This document shows positions 26,227 through 37,672 of a stretch of 64,000 nucleotides of DNA, one piece after another (the first letter of the stretch is position 1; each line of letters starts with the position of its first letter). The stretch lies in contig NZ_CP062803.1 of NCBI RefSeq assembly GCF_008801925.2, positions 1,550,001 through 1,614,000 on the forward strand, read 5' to 3'. Below the pieces are notes generated by a model. It searched no databases, was not told where the DNA came from, and saw nothing but the letters and a program-made list of their open reading frames with translations. Source of the stretch: Cupriavidus basilensis. Its GTDB lineage: Bacteria; Pseudomonadota; Gammaproteobacteria; Burkholderiales; Burkholderiaceae. Made by a program: the position numbers and the translations under genes.

Positions 26227-27123
26227 TCAGGCACCTCCGTTCTTGCGGCCGAACAGCTTCTTGCGGGTCCCGGGCAACACCAGGGCACCGGTCACCAGCA
26301 CGGCGGTTACCAGGTTCAGGTCTTGTGCCTTGAGGCCGATGAACTCGCTGTTCAGGGCCAGCGCAATGAAGAAGCGGTAGAGGATGGCGCCCAGCACCAC
26401 GGCCAGCGTGGTGTACACCAGCCGGCGCGCCGGCAGGATGCTCTCGCCGATGATCACCGCGGCCAGGCCGATCACGATGGTGCCGATGCCCATGGAGATA
26501 TCGGAGCCGCCCTGGGTCTGCGCGAACAGCGCGCCCGCGAGGGCTACAAGTCCGTTGGACAGCGCCATGCCCGCCAGCGTGGCGCGGCCGGTGGCGATGC
26601 CCTGGGAGCGCGCCATGCGAGGATTGGCGCCGGTGGCTCGCATGGCCAGGCCGAGCTGCGAGGAGAAAAACCAGTCCAGGCCAAGCTTGGCCACGACCAC
26701 CACGATCAGCAGCAGCGCGGGGCGCAGCATGTAGTCGGGCAGCCAGTCCGGCTGCAGGATGGTGAAGATGGTCGACTCGGTGATCAGCGGCACATTGGGC
26801 TTGCCCATGATGCGCAGGTTGATCGAGTACAGCGCGATCATCATCAGGATACTGGCCAGCAGGTCCATGATCTTGAGGCGCACGTTGAGCCAGCCGGTGA
26901 CGAAGCCGGCAAAGGCGCCCGCAACAATCGCCAGCGCGGTGGCGATGAACGGATCCTGGCCCGAGGCGATCAGCGTGGCCGCCACGGCGCCACCCAGCGG
27001 GAAGCTGCCATCGACGGTCAGATCGGGAAAGTTGAGGATGCGGAAGGAGATCAGCACCCCCAGGGCGACGAGGCTGAAGATCAGGCCGATCTCCAGGGCG
27101 CCCAGCAGGGAAAAGAGGGACAT
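26227..27123 (-). CDS. ABC transporter permease (TrpY-like)
   Basis: A 298-residue inner-membrane permease with about eight or nine hydrophobic segments and LivH-like features: GALEIGLIFSLVALGVLISFRILNFPDLTVDGSFPLGGA, GWLNVRLKIMDLLASILMMIALYSIN and AMRATGANPRMARSQGI, the last being the ATPase-contact loop. The ATG at 27121-27123 starts the conserved part; a GTG 30 bases upstream is also possible. It lies 153 bases after the solute-binding gene, separated by a hairpin. Confidence 0.86.
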   Translation of the reverse strand: MSLFSLLGALEIGLIFSLVALGVLISFRILNFPDLTVDGSFPLGGAVAATLIASGQDPFIATALAIVAGAFAGFVTGWLNVRLKIMDLLASILMMIALYSINLRIMGKPNVPLITESTIFTILQPDWLPDYMLRPALLLIVVVVAKLGLDWFFSSQLGLAMRATGANPRMARSQGIATGRATLAGMALSNGLVALAGALFAQTQGGSDISMGIGTIVIGLAAVIIGESILPARRLVYTTLAVVLGAILYRFFIALALNSEFIGLKAQDLNLVTAVLVTGALVLPGTRKKLFGRKNGGA

Positions 27124-27166
27124 GGGGGAAATCCAGTTGCTTGTGTCCGGCACGGGAGGCCGAATC

Positions 27167-27222
27167 TGAAAACGCCTGGCGCGCTGCCCGGGTCAGGCGG
27201 CGCGGCGCAGGCGTTTCCGGGG
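27167..27222 (-). other. Intercistronic hairpin between solute-binding and permease genes
   Basis: Arms AAACGCCTG and CAGGCGTTT flank a GC-rich loop with additional internal pairing. Such stems commonly stabilise the upstream mRNA so that the binding protein is made in excess. Confidence 0.45.
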
Positions 27223-27276
27223 GCGGGCCCGGATAGAGCCACCTGCGCGCGAACGCGCAGGGTCAGCGTGCCGTGA

Positions 27277-28248
27277 TTACTTGATGACGGTCTTTGCTTC
27301 CTTGATCAGTTCGGGCGACAGCGTCACGCCTTGCTTCTCGGCCGCGCCGGTGTTCACGAACAGCTCCAGCTTGTCGCTGGTTTCCGAAGCGATCGCGCCG
27401 GGCTTCTCGCCCTTCAGGATACGCACCACCACCTTGCCGGTCTGATGGCCGAGGTCGCCGTAGTTGATGCCCAGCGCGGCAATGGCGCCACGCTTGACGC
27501 TGTCGGTATCGGCAGCCACCAGCGGGATCTTGGACTCGTTGGCGACCTTGACCAGGGCTTCGTACGCCGACACCACGTTGTTGTCGGTGTTGGTGTAGAT
27601 CACATCGACCTTGCCGATCAGGCTCTTGGCGGCGGCGCCGATGTCGACCGTGCGCGGTGCGGCGGCTTCCTTCAGCGTCATGCCTTCCTTGGCCAGCATC
27701 GCCTTCAGCTCCTTGACCACCACCACCGAGTTGGCTTCACCGGGGTTGTAGACCATGCCGACCGTCTTGGCCTTGGGCACCACGCGCTTGATCAGGGCAA
27801 CCTGGCGGTCCAGCGGCAGCTTGTCCGACACGCCGGTCACATTGGTGCCCGATGCGCTCCAGCTCTTGACCAGCTGGGCGGCGACCGGATCGGTCACGCC
27901 GGAGTACACCACCGGCACCGACTTGGTGGCGGCCACCACGGCCTGGGCCGACGGCGTGGCGATGGCCACGATCACGTTGGGCTGGTCGCCGACGAACTTG
28001 CGGGCGATCTGCGCGGCAGTGCCGGTATTGCCCTGTGCGCTCTGGTATTCCCACTTCAGGTTCTTGTCGGCGTCAAAGCCGGCGGTCTTCAGCTCGTCGC
28101 GCACGCCGTCACGGATGGCGTCCAGCGCGGGATGGTCGACGATCGAGAGCACCTTGACGGTCTGGGCCTGCACGGCGCCGCCGTACAGCAGCGCGAGGGC
28201 GACGGCGCTGCCCAGGATGGTCTTGGTCGATGTCTTGAGACACTTCAT
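27277..28248 (-). CDS. ABC transporter substrate-binding protein (TrpX/PF04392 type)
   Basis: A 323-residue periplasmic protein. A signal peptide covers about residues 1-29 (TILGSAVALALLYGGAVQAQ, cleavage after AQA). The mature part starts TVKVLSIVDHPALDAIRDGVRDELKTAGF, with PNVIVAIATPSAQAVVAATKSVPVVYSGVTDPVAA, the hallmark of the ABC_sub_bind family, and GMVYNPGEANSV. The ATG (28246-28248) follows GGGGGAGA; the longer frame has no support. It is the first gene of a three-gene importer of unknown specificity. Confidence 0.9.
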   Translation of the reverse strand: MKCLKTSTKTILGSAVALALLYGGAVQAQTVKVLSIVDHPALDAIRDGVRDELKTAGFDADKNLKWEYQSAQGNTGTAAQIARKFVGDQPNVIVAIATPSAQAVVAATKSVPVVYSGVTDPVAAQLVKSWSASGTNVTGVSDKLPLDRQVALIKRVVPKAKTVGMVYNPGEANSVVVVKELKAMLAKEGMTLKEAAAPRTVDIGAAAKSLIGKVDVIYTNTDNNVVSAYEALVKVANESKIPLVAADTDSVKRGAIAALGINYGDLGHQTGKVVVRILKGEKPGAIASETSDKLELFVNTGAAEKQGVTLSPELIKEAKTVIK

Positions 28249-28571
28249 AATTTTTAATCTCCCCCGGATATGGGTTCTGGGTGATGAGCCGCGTTTCGTT
28301 CTCGATAAGAACTGGTCCGCCGTCTTGCCCGGGGGCGCGCTGCGCCAACCGGCCGGTCCATTGTGTGGGCGATACACCAGGCGGCAGGCTGGGGGACGCT
28401 CTTGTACAGCGGATACGACGGCGATAAGCCTGCGAGGATACCATTTTCGAGGCGGAATTTGCCCTGTTTTGCCTTGTTCCAGCGCGTCAGTAGGGGAAAA
28501 CGGCAGGCCCGGAGCACGCGATGGGCGGCTCCGGGCGGCGCACCGTCGCCGGTGCCTGGAAGGCGGTAACG
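28249..28571. other. Intergenic region upstream of the ABC importer
   Basis: 323 bases between the aldo/keto reductase stop and the solute-binding gene on the same strand. No convincing promoter hexamers or terminator seen; short frames here lack ribosome sites. Confidence 0.6.
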
Positions 28572-29630
<1,059 letters not shown>

Positions 29631-29688
29631 GGCTATCCTTGTGAGGCTGGGGTGATAAGGCGCAAAAAGCGGGTTTGGGTCGCGGCCG

Positions 29689-30723
29689 TCAGGCGCGCAG
29701 CGCGGCGGCGCATTCCTTGACCAGCACCGGGCCGCGGTAGATCAGCCCGCTGTACACCTGCACCAGTTGCGCGCCGGCCGCGATCTTGGCTTGCGCATCC
29801 GCACCGCTGAAGATGCCGCCCACGCCGACGATGGGCACCGCGTCCCCAACCACCGCGCGCAGGCTCTTGACCACGCGGGTGGAGGATTCGAACACCGGCC
29901 GGCCCGACAGGCCGCCGGCTTCCTCGCCGTGCGGCAGGCCCTTGACGGCGTCGCGGGCGATCGTGGTGTTGGTGGCGATCACGCCGTCGATCCGGTGGCG
30001 GACCAGCGCATCGCCGATATTGCCGATCTGGTCGGCATCGAGGTCCGGCGCGATCTTCAGCGCGAGCGGCACGTAGCGCTTGTACTTGTCGGCCAGGCGC
30101 TGCTGCGCGCCCTTGAGCGTGGAGAGCAGGTGGTCGAGCTCGCTGGCACCCTGGAGCTGGCGCAGGTTCTTGGTGTTCGGCGAGGAGATATTGACGGTGA
30201 CGTAGCTGGCGTGCGGGTAGACCCGTTCCAGGCAGTGCAGGTAATCGTCCACCGCGCGCTCGATCGGCGTATCGGCGTTCTTTCCGATGTTCAGGCCCAG
30301 CACGCCGCCTTCAGCCTTCCAGCGCGACGCGTTCACATTGGCGATAAAGGCATCCACGCCGCCGTTGTTGAAGCCCATGCGGTTGATCAGCGCATCCGCC
30401 TGCGGCAGGCGGAACATGCGCGGCCGCGGGTTGCCCGCCTGCGGGCGCGGCGTGACCGTGCCCACCTCGATAAAGCCGAAGCCGAAGGCGGCCAGCCCGT
30501 CGATGTAGGCGCCATCCTTGTCGAGCCCGGCGGCCAGGCCAACCGGGTTGGGGAAGCGCACACCCATCACCGTGCGCGGGTCATCGGCGATGGTATTGCC
30601 GATGCAGCCCGCCAGCCCCATGCGCTTGGCGCGGAGCAGGTTGTTGAGGGTGAAATGATGAGCGTCCTCCGCATCCATCGAGAACAGGGCGGGGCGAAAC
30701 AAGGGGTAGAGCGCGTTCAGCAC
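29689..30723 (-). CDS. pyrD: Dihydroorotate dehydrogenase (quinone), class 2
   Basis: Membrane-associated FMN enzyme that oxidises dihydroorotate to orotate and passes electrons to quinone. The 344-residue length is normal. It has an N-terminal amphipathic helix ([29 protein letters not shown]), [32 protein letters not shown], the catalytic Ser region [17 protein letters not shown] and the C-terminal [30 protein letters not shown]. The start is GTG (30721-30723). It lies 101 bases downstream of bpt and is followed by the aldo/keto reductase. Confidence 0.96.
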   Translation of the reverse strand: MLNALYPLFRPALFSMDAEDAHHFTLNNLLRAKRMGLAGCIGNTIADDPRTVMGVRFPNPVGLAAGLDKDGAYIDGLAAFGFGFIEVGTVTPRPQAGNPRPRMFRLPQADALINRMGFNNGGVDAFIANVNASRWKAEGGVLGLNIGKNADTPIERAVDDYLHCLERVYPHASYVTVNISSPNTKNLRQLQGASELDHLLSTLKGAQQRLADKYKRYVPLALKIAPDLDADQIGNIGDALVRHRIDGVIATNTTIARDAVKGLPHGEEAGGLSGRPVFESSTRVVKSLRAVVGDAVPIVGVGGIFSGADAQAKIAAGAQLVQVYSGLIYRGPVLVKECAAALRA

Positions 30724-30824
30724 AGGGAATCAGCTTGGAAGTCGGGACCAAGGCGGCATTGTAACGGTTGGGCCAGAGCGGGTGCTGCGCCGCTGGCGCA
30801 GGCATGACTTGCGCAGGCTGTCCG

Positions 30825-31670
30825 CTACAGGCTGTTTTCCGGGGCTTCGTCGCCGGGCTGCGGCGGCACGACCGGCACGGCAGTGGGCGATGCCACGGCG
30901 GGCGCCGCATCCCGCAGCGACGCCGGCGCCGCATCGAACGCGCGCCACTGGTTTGCGGTCAGCACCTGCAGCGGCTGGTAGCGCGCCTTGTAGGCCATTT
31001 TTCGGCTATCGGCGATCCAGTAGCCCAGGTACAGGTGGGGCAGGGCGAGTTCGCGGGCCTGCTGGATCTGCCACAGGATGTTGTAGGTGCCGTAGCTGGC
31101 GTGCACCTCCAGCGGGTCGTAGAAGGTGTAGACCGAGGACAGGCCATCGTCGAGCACATCGATCATGCTGACCATGCGCAGCCGCCCGGCCTCGGGCGAG
31201 CCCGGCGGCTCGCGGAATTCCACCAGCCGCGAGTTGACCCGGCTTTGCAGCAGGAACTGCTCGTACTGGTCGCGGCTGTCCTGGTCCATGCCGCCGCCGG
31301 CGTGGCGCATCGACTGGTACAGCAGGTAGAGCGAATAATGCTCTTCCACGTAGGTCAGAGGCGCCACCAGTGCCTGCAGGCTGCCGTGCTGGCGCCAGGC
31401 CCGGCGCTGGCTGCGGTCAGGGCGGAACTGGTCGACCACCACGCGGCACGGCGTGCAGGCGTGGCATTCATCGCAATAGGGGCGGTAGGTAAAGATGCCG
31501 CTGCGCCGGAAGCCGGCACGCACCAGCCGCGAATAGACATCGGCATTGATCAGGTGCGCGGGCGTGGCGACCTGAGAGCGCGCCATGCGGCCATCGAGGT
31601 AGCTGCAAGCGTAGGGTGCCGTAGCGTAGAACTGCAACGCGGAAAGGGGGAGTTCCTTTAGCTTGCTCAT
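30825..31670 (-). CDS. bpt: Aspartate/glutamate leucyltransferase (bacterial arginyltransferase family)
   Basis: Transfers Leu from Leu-tRNA to proteins with N-terminal Asp or Glu, marking them for ClpAP (N-degron pathway). The 281-residue ATE-like protein shows the N-terminal cysteine cluster [21 protein letters not shown], then [11 protein letters not shown] and the [20 protein letters not shown] core. The Pro/Ala-rich tail (about 245-281) is poorly conserved. The ATG 31668-31670 starts [25 protein letters not shown], the typical N-terminus. It is 91 bases downstream of aat, with which it shares the pathway. Confidence 0.92.
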   Translation of the reverse strand: MSKLKELPLSALQFYATAPYACSYLDGRMARSQVATPAHLINADVYSRLVRAGFRRSGIFTYRPYCDECHACTPCRVVVDQFRPDRSQRRAWRQHGSLQALVAPLTYVEEHYSLYLLYQSMRHAGGGMDQDSRDQYEQFLLQSRVNSRLVEFREPPGSPEAGRLRMVSMIDVLDDGLSSVYTFYDPLEVHASYGTYNILWQIQQARELALPHLYLGYWIADSRKMAYKARYQPLQVLTANQWRAFDAAPASLRDAAPAVASPTAVPVVPPQPGDEAPENSL

Positions 31671-31761
31671 GTGTCTGCAACGGCCAGGGATGAAACAGCA
31701 ACGCGGGAAAGCCGATGGCGCGGCGACCGGGCCTTGCGGCAAGTGGCCAATGCGGTGCGTC

Positions 31762-32502
31762 CTACGGCTGTACCTGAGTCCATCTCTGCAGCACCGTCTT
31801 GTCAAAACCCCACGGCACGATGTCCGGCTGGCGGGTGGCAATGCGGATATGGGCCGCGAACTCCGCACGCGGGATGGGACTCGCCCCGAGCGAAGCCAGG
31901 TGATCGGTTTCCTGCTGGCAGTCTATCATCGCCACGCCGTGGTTGCCGAGGAACGCGCACAGCGCGGCCAGGGCGATCTTGGAGGCATCGGTGCGCCGCG
32001 CGAACATCGATTCGCCATAGAACATCCGCCCGAGCGCCACGCCGTACAGGCCGCCCGCGCGCTCGCCCTGGTACCAGGTCTCCACGCAATGGGCCAGGCC
32101 ATTGCGGTGGAGTGCGCCATAGGCGGCGATGATGTCCTCGGTGATCCAGGTGCCATGCTGGCCATCGCGCGGGGTTTCGGCGCAGGCCTGCATCACGGCG
32201 ATAAAGTCAACGTCGACGCGGACTTCCCAGTCGGGGTCGCGCAGCACGCGCTTGAGGGTCTTGCGAAAGGTGCTGGAAACGCGCAGCGCCTGCGGCGGCA
32301 GCACCATGCGGGGATCGGTGCTCCACCACAGCACCGGCTGGCCTTCGGCATACCAGGGAAAGATGCCTTGCCGGTAAGCCAGCAGCAGGCGCTGGGCCGA
32401 CAGCTCGCGGCTGGCCGCAAGCAGGCCGGGCGCGTCGGAGCCCGGGCCGAGCGCACGCTCGACCGGCGGGAACGGATCATGCGGATCCAGCCAGGTGATC
32501 AT
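31762..32502 (-). CDS. aat: Leucyl/phenylalanyl-tRNA-protein transferase
   Basis: Cytoplasmic enzyme that adds Leu or Phe to proteins with N-terminal Lys or Arg for N-degron proteolysis. It has 246 residues, a normal length. The motifs PFPPVERAL, the family core [58 protein letters not shown] and a closing [15 protein letters not shown] segment are all present. The ATG is at 32500-32502. It lies 28 bases after the Nudix gene and upstream of bpt. Confidence 0.95.
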   Translation of the reverse strand: MITWLDPHDPFPPVERALGPGSDAPGLLAASRELSAQRLLLAYRQGIFPWYAEGQPVLWWSTDPRMVLPPQALRVSSTFRKTLKRVLRDPDWEVRVDVDFIAVMQACAETPRDGQHGTWITEDIIAAYGALHRNGLAHCVETWYQGERAGGLYGVALGRMFYGESMFARRTDASKIALAALCAFLGNHGVAMIDCQQETDHLASLGASPIPRAEFAAHIRIATRQPDIVPWGFDKTVLQRWTQVQP

Positions 32503-32530
32503 GCGTGCAGTGCGGGCAACGTGCCCGGGT

Positions 32531-33115
32531 TCAGGGTTCGACCGTGGCCCGGGTGGTCAGCGGGCGCATCGGCTTGTCGATATCCAGGCTGTGCAGGCGG
32601 AACGTGCCGTCGGCTAGCCGTCCCGCCGCGCGATCCGCGAAGAAGCAGCGCAACGAATGGATCACGGTGGGGAAGGCCAGTTCGTCCCAGGGTACGTCAG
32701 CTTCCTCGACCAGCTTTACCTCCAGGCTTTCCTCGCCCGCCGAGATGTCCAGGTCTTCCAGCGTTGCCAGGTAGAACATATGCACCTGATGCACATGCGG
32801 CACATTCAGGATCGAGAAGAGCTCACCGATCTGCACCCGTGCGCCGGCTTCCTCCAGCGTCTCGCGCGCGGCGCCCTGCGCGGTGGTCTCGCCGATCTCC
32901 ATGAAGCCGGCCGGCAGCGTCCAGAAGCCGTAGCGCGGCTCGATGGCGCGCTTGCACAGCAGGACCTTGTCCTCCCACACGGGAATGGTGCCGACCACAT
33001 TGCGCGGGTTGACGTAGTGGATAGTGCTGCAGTTGTCGCACACTGAACGCAGGCGCGAGTCGCCTTCAGGGATGCGCAGCACGACCGCATGGCCGCAGTT
33101 CGAGCAGAATTTCAT
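32531..33115 (-). CDS. Zinc-ribbon Nudix hydrolase
   Basis: A 194-residue protein with an N-terminal zinc ribbon (CSNCG at about 4-8 and CDNC at about 26-29) and a Nudix fold. The Nudix box reads [26 protein letters not shown] (about residues 69-94), with the REXXEE core intact. This architecture occurs in NADH pyrophosphatase relatives and in ADP-ribose/NAD-type Nudix enzymes. The ATG (33113-33115) begins [11 protein letters not shown], which fits the ribbon. It is the first gene of the Nudix-aat-bpt-pyrD run. The exact nucleotide substrate is unknown. Confidence 0.88.
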   Translation of the reverse strand: MKFCSNCGHAVVLRIPEGDSRLRSVCDNCSTIHYVNPRNVVGTIPVWEDKVLLCKRAIEPRYGFWTLPAGFMEIGETTAQGAARETLEEAGARVQIGELFSILNVPHVHQVHMFYLATLEDLDISAGEESLEVKLVEEADVPWDELAFPTVIHSLRCFFADRAAGRLADGTFRLHSLDIDKPMRPLTTRATVEP

Positions 33116-33233
33116 GAGGGGCGTCCGGGAGGAATGGCGAAAGTGTATCACCGCCGATGGGGGCTGCCGGGGGTGGGATGCTAGTTTGGGGGTGGGCTAG
33201 CGCGCGGGACCGCACCGAAGTCGAGCGTGCGGC

Positions 33234-33266
33234 GCACAAAACAAAAAACGCCCTGAATTGGGCGTT
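33234..33266 (-). terminator. Terminator of the initiator tRNA gene
   Basis: The minus strand reads AACGCCC-AATTCA-GGGCGTT followed by TTTTGTTTTG, 53 bases past the tRNA 3' end. Confidence 0.75.
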
Positions 33267-33318
33267 GAGGCGTTGGTTTGCTTTGTTTCGACCGTGACTG
33301 CATTGGCATGCAGGCGTT

Positions 33319-33394
33319 TGGTTGCGGGGGCAGGACTTGAACCTGCGACCTTCGGGTTATGAGCCCGACGAGCTGCCAACTGCTCCACCCCGCG
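33319..33394 (-). tRNA. Initiator tRNA-fMet (anticodon CAT)
   Basis: A 76-base tRNA with encoded CCA. The anticodon loop is CTCATAA with the three consecutive G-C pairs of initiator tRNAs (GGG/CCC) in the anticodon stem. The acceptor stem CGCGGGG pairs with CCCCGC leaving a C1-A72 mismatch, the hallmark of formylatable initiators. The D-loop is one base shorter than that of E. coli tRNA-fMet. Confidence 0.95.
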
Positions 33395-33517
33395 TCCGTC
33401 GAAGAAAAAGATTGTAAGACAAATCCTGGCGCAGTGCAACAACCAATTGCGCCGGATTGGTGAAGGGCGCAAGAACTTGCCCCGATAAGGGCCACTGCCG
33501 CAATGGCGCGCCGGCGC

Positions 33518-34270
33518 TCAGGCGGGGCCGTGGCTGGCCTCGCTGCGCTGCCAGACGCTGGCGGCAAACTGGAAGCTGTCCCGCTGCAGCAGGTCGTCGC
33601 GTTGCCAGATGACGCGGTCAGGCCGCACGGTCAGCATCCAGGTGGTGGTGACGCGTGGCTGCGGTTCAGCGAAGGCGCGCGGAGTCAGCAGTGCGGCGCA
33701 GGCGCCGTGCTCAGGGTCGCGCACCGAGGTGTAGCGGATCATGCCGAGGCCAGCTTCGCGGGCCGTACGGGCCAGGGCCTGGCAAGCGTCATAGTGGTCG
33801 GGATCGGTCCACTTCGCGGCGTCTTCGGCAAAGGGCGGCGCGTCGAGCGCGATGCCGTCGGTGCGCACGCTGACCTGGAACAAGGTGTGGGGCCGGGCGT
33901 CGATGCGGGGCAGCGCCGGGCTGTCGAGCAGGAAGCGCCAGCGCCAGTAGCCCAGTTCCGCGCAGGCGGTGCGAATATCGTCCGCGCCGTAGAACACGCC
34001 AGGATCCTGCTCGGCGCGAAAGCGCGAGCCCCAGGGCGAGGGCGGGTAGCGAAAGGGCGTGAACAGAAGATAGTGCAGGTGGCGTGCGTCGGCGGGCACC
34101 GCGGGCTTGCCGGCGTCCAGCACGGCTTCCAGCACGGCCTGCTCCTCCAGGCTGTCGACCAGCGGCATCGTCGACACCACATGCTGAGCCTCAACCGCGC
34201 GCCAGAGCGTGAGCGCAAACGGCTTGCGCTCAGACGCGACCGCGGGTGGCATCCAGATAGTGAACGACAC
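33518..34270 (-). CDS. RES-domain toxin
   Basis: A 250-residue RES-domain protein; characterised RES toxins (ParT, MbcT, Res) attack NAD+ or transfer ADP-ribose. The family marks are LWRAVEA (Arg24, candidate active site), the FYGADDIRTACAELGYWRWRFL segment that carries the conserved Glu, and GMIRYTSVRDPEHGACAAL, which carries the Ser of the R-E-S trio. The start is taken as GTG at 34268-34270 (AGAGGG upstream); an ATG at 34252 is an alternative. Either start lies inside the antitoxin gene, giving a 41- or 23-base overlap, as is usual in these operons. It is followed by the tRNA region, with no terminator seen. Confidence 0.85.
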   Translation of the reverse strand: MSFTIWMPPAVASERKPFALTLWRAVEAQHVVSTMPLVDSLEEQAVLEAVLDAGKPAVPADARHLHYLLFTPFRYPPSPWGSRFRAEQDPGVFYGADDIRTACAELGYWRWRFLLDSPALPRIDARPHTLFQVSVRTDGIALDAPPFAEDAAKWTDPDHYDACQALARTAREAGLGMIRYTSVRDPEHGACAALLTPRAFAEPQPRVTTTWMLTVRPDRVIWQRDDLLQRDSFQFAASVWQRSEASHGPA

Positions 34271-34619
34271 GTACCAGGCCCTCTGTTGTGCGGATCAGGT
34301 CGAGCGGCTTGCCACCCAACGCCAGGTTTTCGTTGGCCAGCCAGAGGCGGGCCTGGTCGCTGTGGCCGAGGATGGCGTCGAGCGAGCGGAACAGGCGCAC
34401 GAACAGCACGCCGAACTCCCATTCCTTGCGATGCGCATCGAGCACATAGCCCCCGGAAGCCATTCGGGACACCGAGGCAGTGCTGATGCCCAGCACGTTG
34501 GCCACGCCTGCCTGGCTGATGCCAAGGAAGCCGGCTGCACGCATGACCGCCTTGGTGAGGGTAGTGCCGGGGTCCGGACTGCCGGCAGGAAGATGCTCCG
34601 GGACTTGCTTGGGTTGCAT
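34230..34619 (-). CDS. Xre/MbcA/ParS-type antitoxin
   Basis: A 129-residue antitoxin. A Cro/Xre-like helix-turn-helix covers about residues 22-62 (TKAVMRAAGFLGISQAGVANVLGISTASVSRMASGG). The toxin-binding domain (DUF2384, about 70-129) includes FVRLFRSLDAILGHSDQARLWLANENLALGGKPLDLIRTTEGLVRVVHYLDATRGRV, the diagnostic MbcA/ParS pattern. The ATG (34617-34619) follows AGGAG. The gene precedes and overlaps the RES toxin. A perfect dyad over the predicted -10/start site is a likely autoregulatory operator. Confidence 0.9.
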   Translation of the reverse strand: MQPKQVPEHLPAGSPDPGTTLTKAVMRAAGFLGISQAGVANVLGISTASVSRMASGGYVLDAHRKEWEFGVLFVRLFRSLDAILGHSDQARLWLANENLALGGKPLDLIRTTEGLVRVVHYLDATRGRV

Positions 34620-34631
34620 CGCCTCGCTCCT

Positions 34632-34647
34632 GTTTCTTCAGAAACAT
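34632..34647. promoter_or_regulatory. Autoregulatory operator of the RES/Xre operon (predicted)
   Basis: TGTTTCT-TC-AGAAACA, a perfect 7+2+7 dyad 13 bases upstream of the antitoxin ATG, abutting the -10 box. A further GTTTC half-site lies at 34661-34665. Confidence 0.7.
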
Positions 34648-34652
34648 TATAG
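34647..34652 (-). promoter_or_regulatory. -10 box of the RES/Xre operon
   Basis: TATAAT on the minus strand, 28 bases upstream of the antitoxin ATG; it shares one base with the operator dyad. The -35 region is not clear. Confidence 0.6.
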
Positions 34653-34730
34653 GCGGCTCGTTTCGTAAGGGAAGCAGGAAAACGCCATCTTTATCCGCAT
34701 GGCTTGGTGGCCTCGCCCACTGCAGAATGC

Positions 34731-34777
34731 GCACTTGTCCTCGCACTTGTCCTCGCACTTGTCCTCGCACTTGTCCT
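34731..34777. repeat. 12-bp tandem repeat, about 3.9 copies
   Basis: Unit GCACTTGTCCTC repeated head to tail with no mismatch until the last base. It lies 112-158 bases upstream of the antitoxin start and about 90 bases past the boxA stop, in a 246-base gap. The minus strand reads GAGGACAAGTGC. It could be a replication-slippage relic or a multi-site regulatory element. Confidence 0.85.
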
Positions 34778-34865
34778 GTATACGACCTTCTGCGGCGCTC
34801 TGCGTTGCGAGGGCGTGGGGCGCAACGTAGCGCGGCCTTCCGCCCGATCAGTACGTCCGCAAGCC

Positions 34866-36101
34866 TCAGTACGTCTCGATGTGCAGCCGTCCCTCTGTCT
34901 TCATGGCCGCTTCCAGTTCACCCCAGGCCAGCCCGGCGCTGGCGCAGACCTCTGCGAACGCAGCCAGCACCCCGTCTTCCATTCCCTTGAGGCCGCAGAT
35001 GTAGACATGGCCGTGGGGATCGTTGAGCAGCGCCGCCACGCGGGCGCCGGCTTCGCGGATGGCGTCCTGCACATAGCGCCGGGGCTGGCCGGGATCGCGC
35101 GAGAAGGCGAGATGGATATCGAGGAAGCTCGGCGGCAGCTTCATCAACGGGCCGAAGTAGGGCAGTTCCCGCGCGTTGCGGGCGCCGAAGAACAACAGGC
35201 GCTGTCCGTCGAATTGCTCGACGTTGCGCCGCATGTGCTCCGTCATGGCGCGCATCGGGGCCGAGCCGGTGCCGGTGCAGATCATCATCACGCTGGCTTC
35301 GCGGTGGTTGGGCATCAGGAAGGTGGTGCCGAACGGGCCGACCACGCGCACTTCGTCGCCGCGCGCGAGATCGCACAGGAAGTTGGATGCCACGCCGCGC
35401 ACCGGCTGTCCTTGATGATCCTGCTCGACGCGCTTCACGGTGAGCGCCAGGTTGTTGTAGCCCGGCCGCTCGCCGTCACGCGGGCTGGCGATCGAGTACA
35501 TGCGGATGTAGTGCGGCTTGCCATTGGCATCGGTGCCGGGCGGCACGATGCCGATGGCCTGGCCTTCCAGCACCGGGAAAAAGTGCTGCCCGAAATCCAG
35601 CACGATGTGATGCACATCGCTCGATGCGTCGTCGGCGGTCAGGCGGTAGTTGCCGGCCACGGTGGCGGTGACGGGGGTGCGCACGCCGTGCAGGTTGACA
35701 TATGGATGCGCCGCCGACCACGGTGCCTTGGGCGAGGTATGCCGGCTGGTTTCCACCTGCTGGGTTTGCGGCTCCTGCCCGGTCTGTGGCGAAGCCGGAT
35801 CCGGCGCGCTATCGACCCCCGCGTCCGCCGGCAAGGGCAGGGCGGCGGGGAGCTCGTCCCATAGCAACTGCGCCTCGATCGGATAGGCCTCGCTTTTGAG
35901 CATCGTGCGCCAGTTGTCGATCGCGCCGGTGGGGCACGGGCCCAGGCAGGCGCCGCAGCCATTGCACACGTCGGCCCTGACCACGTAGTTGCGGTCGTCA
36001 TGGGTGATCGCGTCGATCGGGCAGGTGTCTTCGCAGGTGTTGCAGCGGATGCAGATCTCGGGGTCGATCAGGTGCTGCTTGATGATGTCGGGGGCGCCCA
36101 T
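34866..36101 (-). CDS. boxA: Benzoyl-CoA 2,3-epoxidase reductase subunit
   Basis: BoxA transfers electrons from NADPH to BoxB for epoxidation of benzoyl-CoA. The 411 residues carry two [4Fe-4S] ferredoxin motifs at the N-terminus (Cys17-x2-20-x2-23-x3-27 and Cys46-x2-49-x2-52-x3-56), a poorly conserved linker (about 95-140) and a ferredoxin-NADP reductase module with [25 protein letters not shown] (FAD), [14 protein letters not shown] (NADP) and a C-terminal LHIETY. It is downstream of boxB by 84 bases and is the last box gene on this strand. The RES/Xre locus follows with no clear terminator. Confidence 0.95.
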   Translation of the reverse strand: MGAPDIIKQHLIDPEICIRCNTCEDTCPIDAITHDDRNYVVRADVCNGCGACLGPCPTGAIDNWRTMLKSEAYPIEAQLLWDELPAALPLPADAGVDSAPDPASPQTGQEPQTQQVETSRHTSPKAPWSAAHPYVNLHGVRTPVTATVAGNYRLTADDASSDVHHIVLDFGQHFFPVLEGQAIGIVPPGTDANGKPHYIRMYSIASPRDGERPGYNNLALTVKRVEQDHQGQPVRGVASNFLCDLARGDEVRVVGPFGTTFLMPNHREASVMMICTGTGSAPMRAMTEHMRRNVEQFDGQRLLFFGARNARELPYFGPLMKLPPSFLDIHLAFSRDPGQPRRYVQDAIREAGARVAALLNDPHGHVYICGLKGMEDGVLAAFAEVCASAGLAWGELEAAMKTEGRLHIETY

Positions 36102-36185
36102 CTCTTTGGTCTCCTTGGCGCGCGGCCGGTCTGTCGCCGGCGCTGCGCCGCATGTTGCCCGTGGGTCAGTCCGGGCTGGTCAGGG

Positions 36186-37610
<1,425 letters not shown>

Positions 37611-37672
37611 GGGGTTGTCTCCTTGTCTTGTTTTTTGTTGCGTGGACGGCTGGCCCAGATGGGCAAACGGGC

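Noticed and set aside
34731..34777. CRISPR-like array
   Set aside because: Units are 12 bases, contiguous and without spacers; no cas genes are present.
34704..35864. 386-codon plus-strand frame containing RTCP-type repeats
   Set aside because: It is antisense to boxA; only its shifted-frame neighbour reads the 12-bp repeat as peptide, with no ribosome site.
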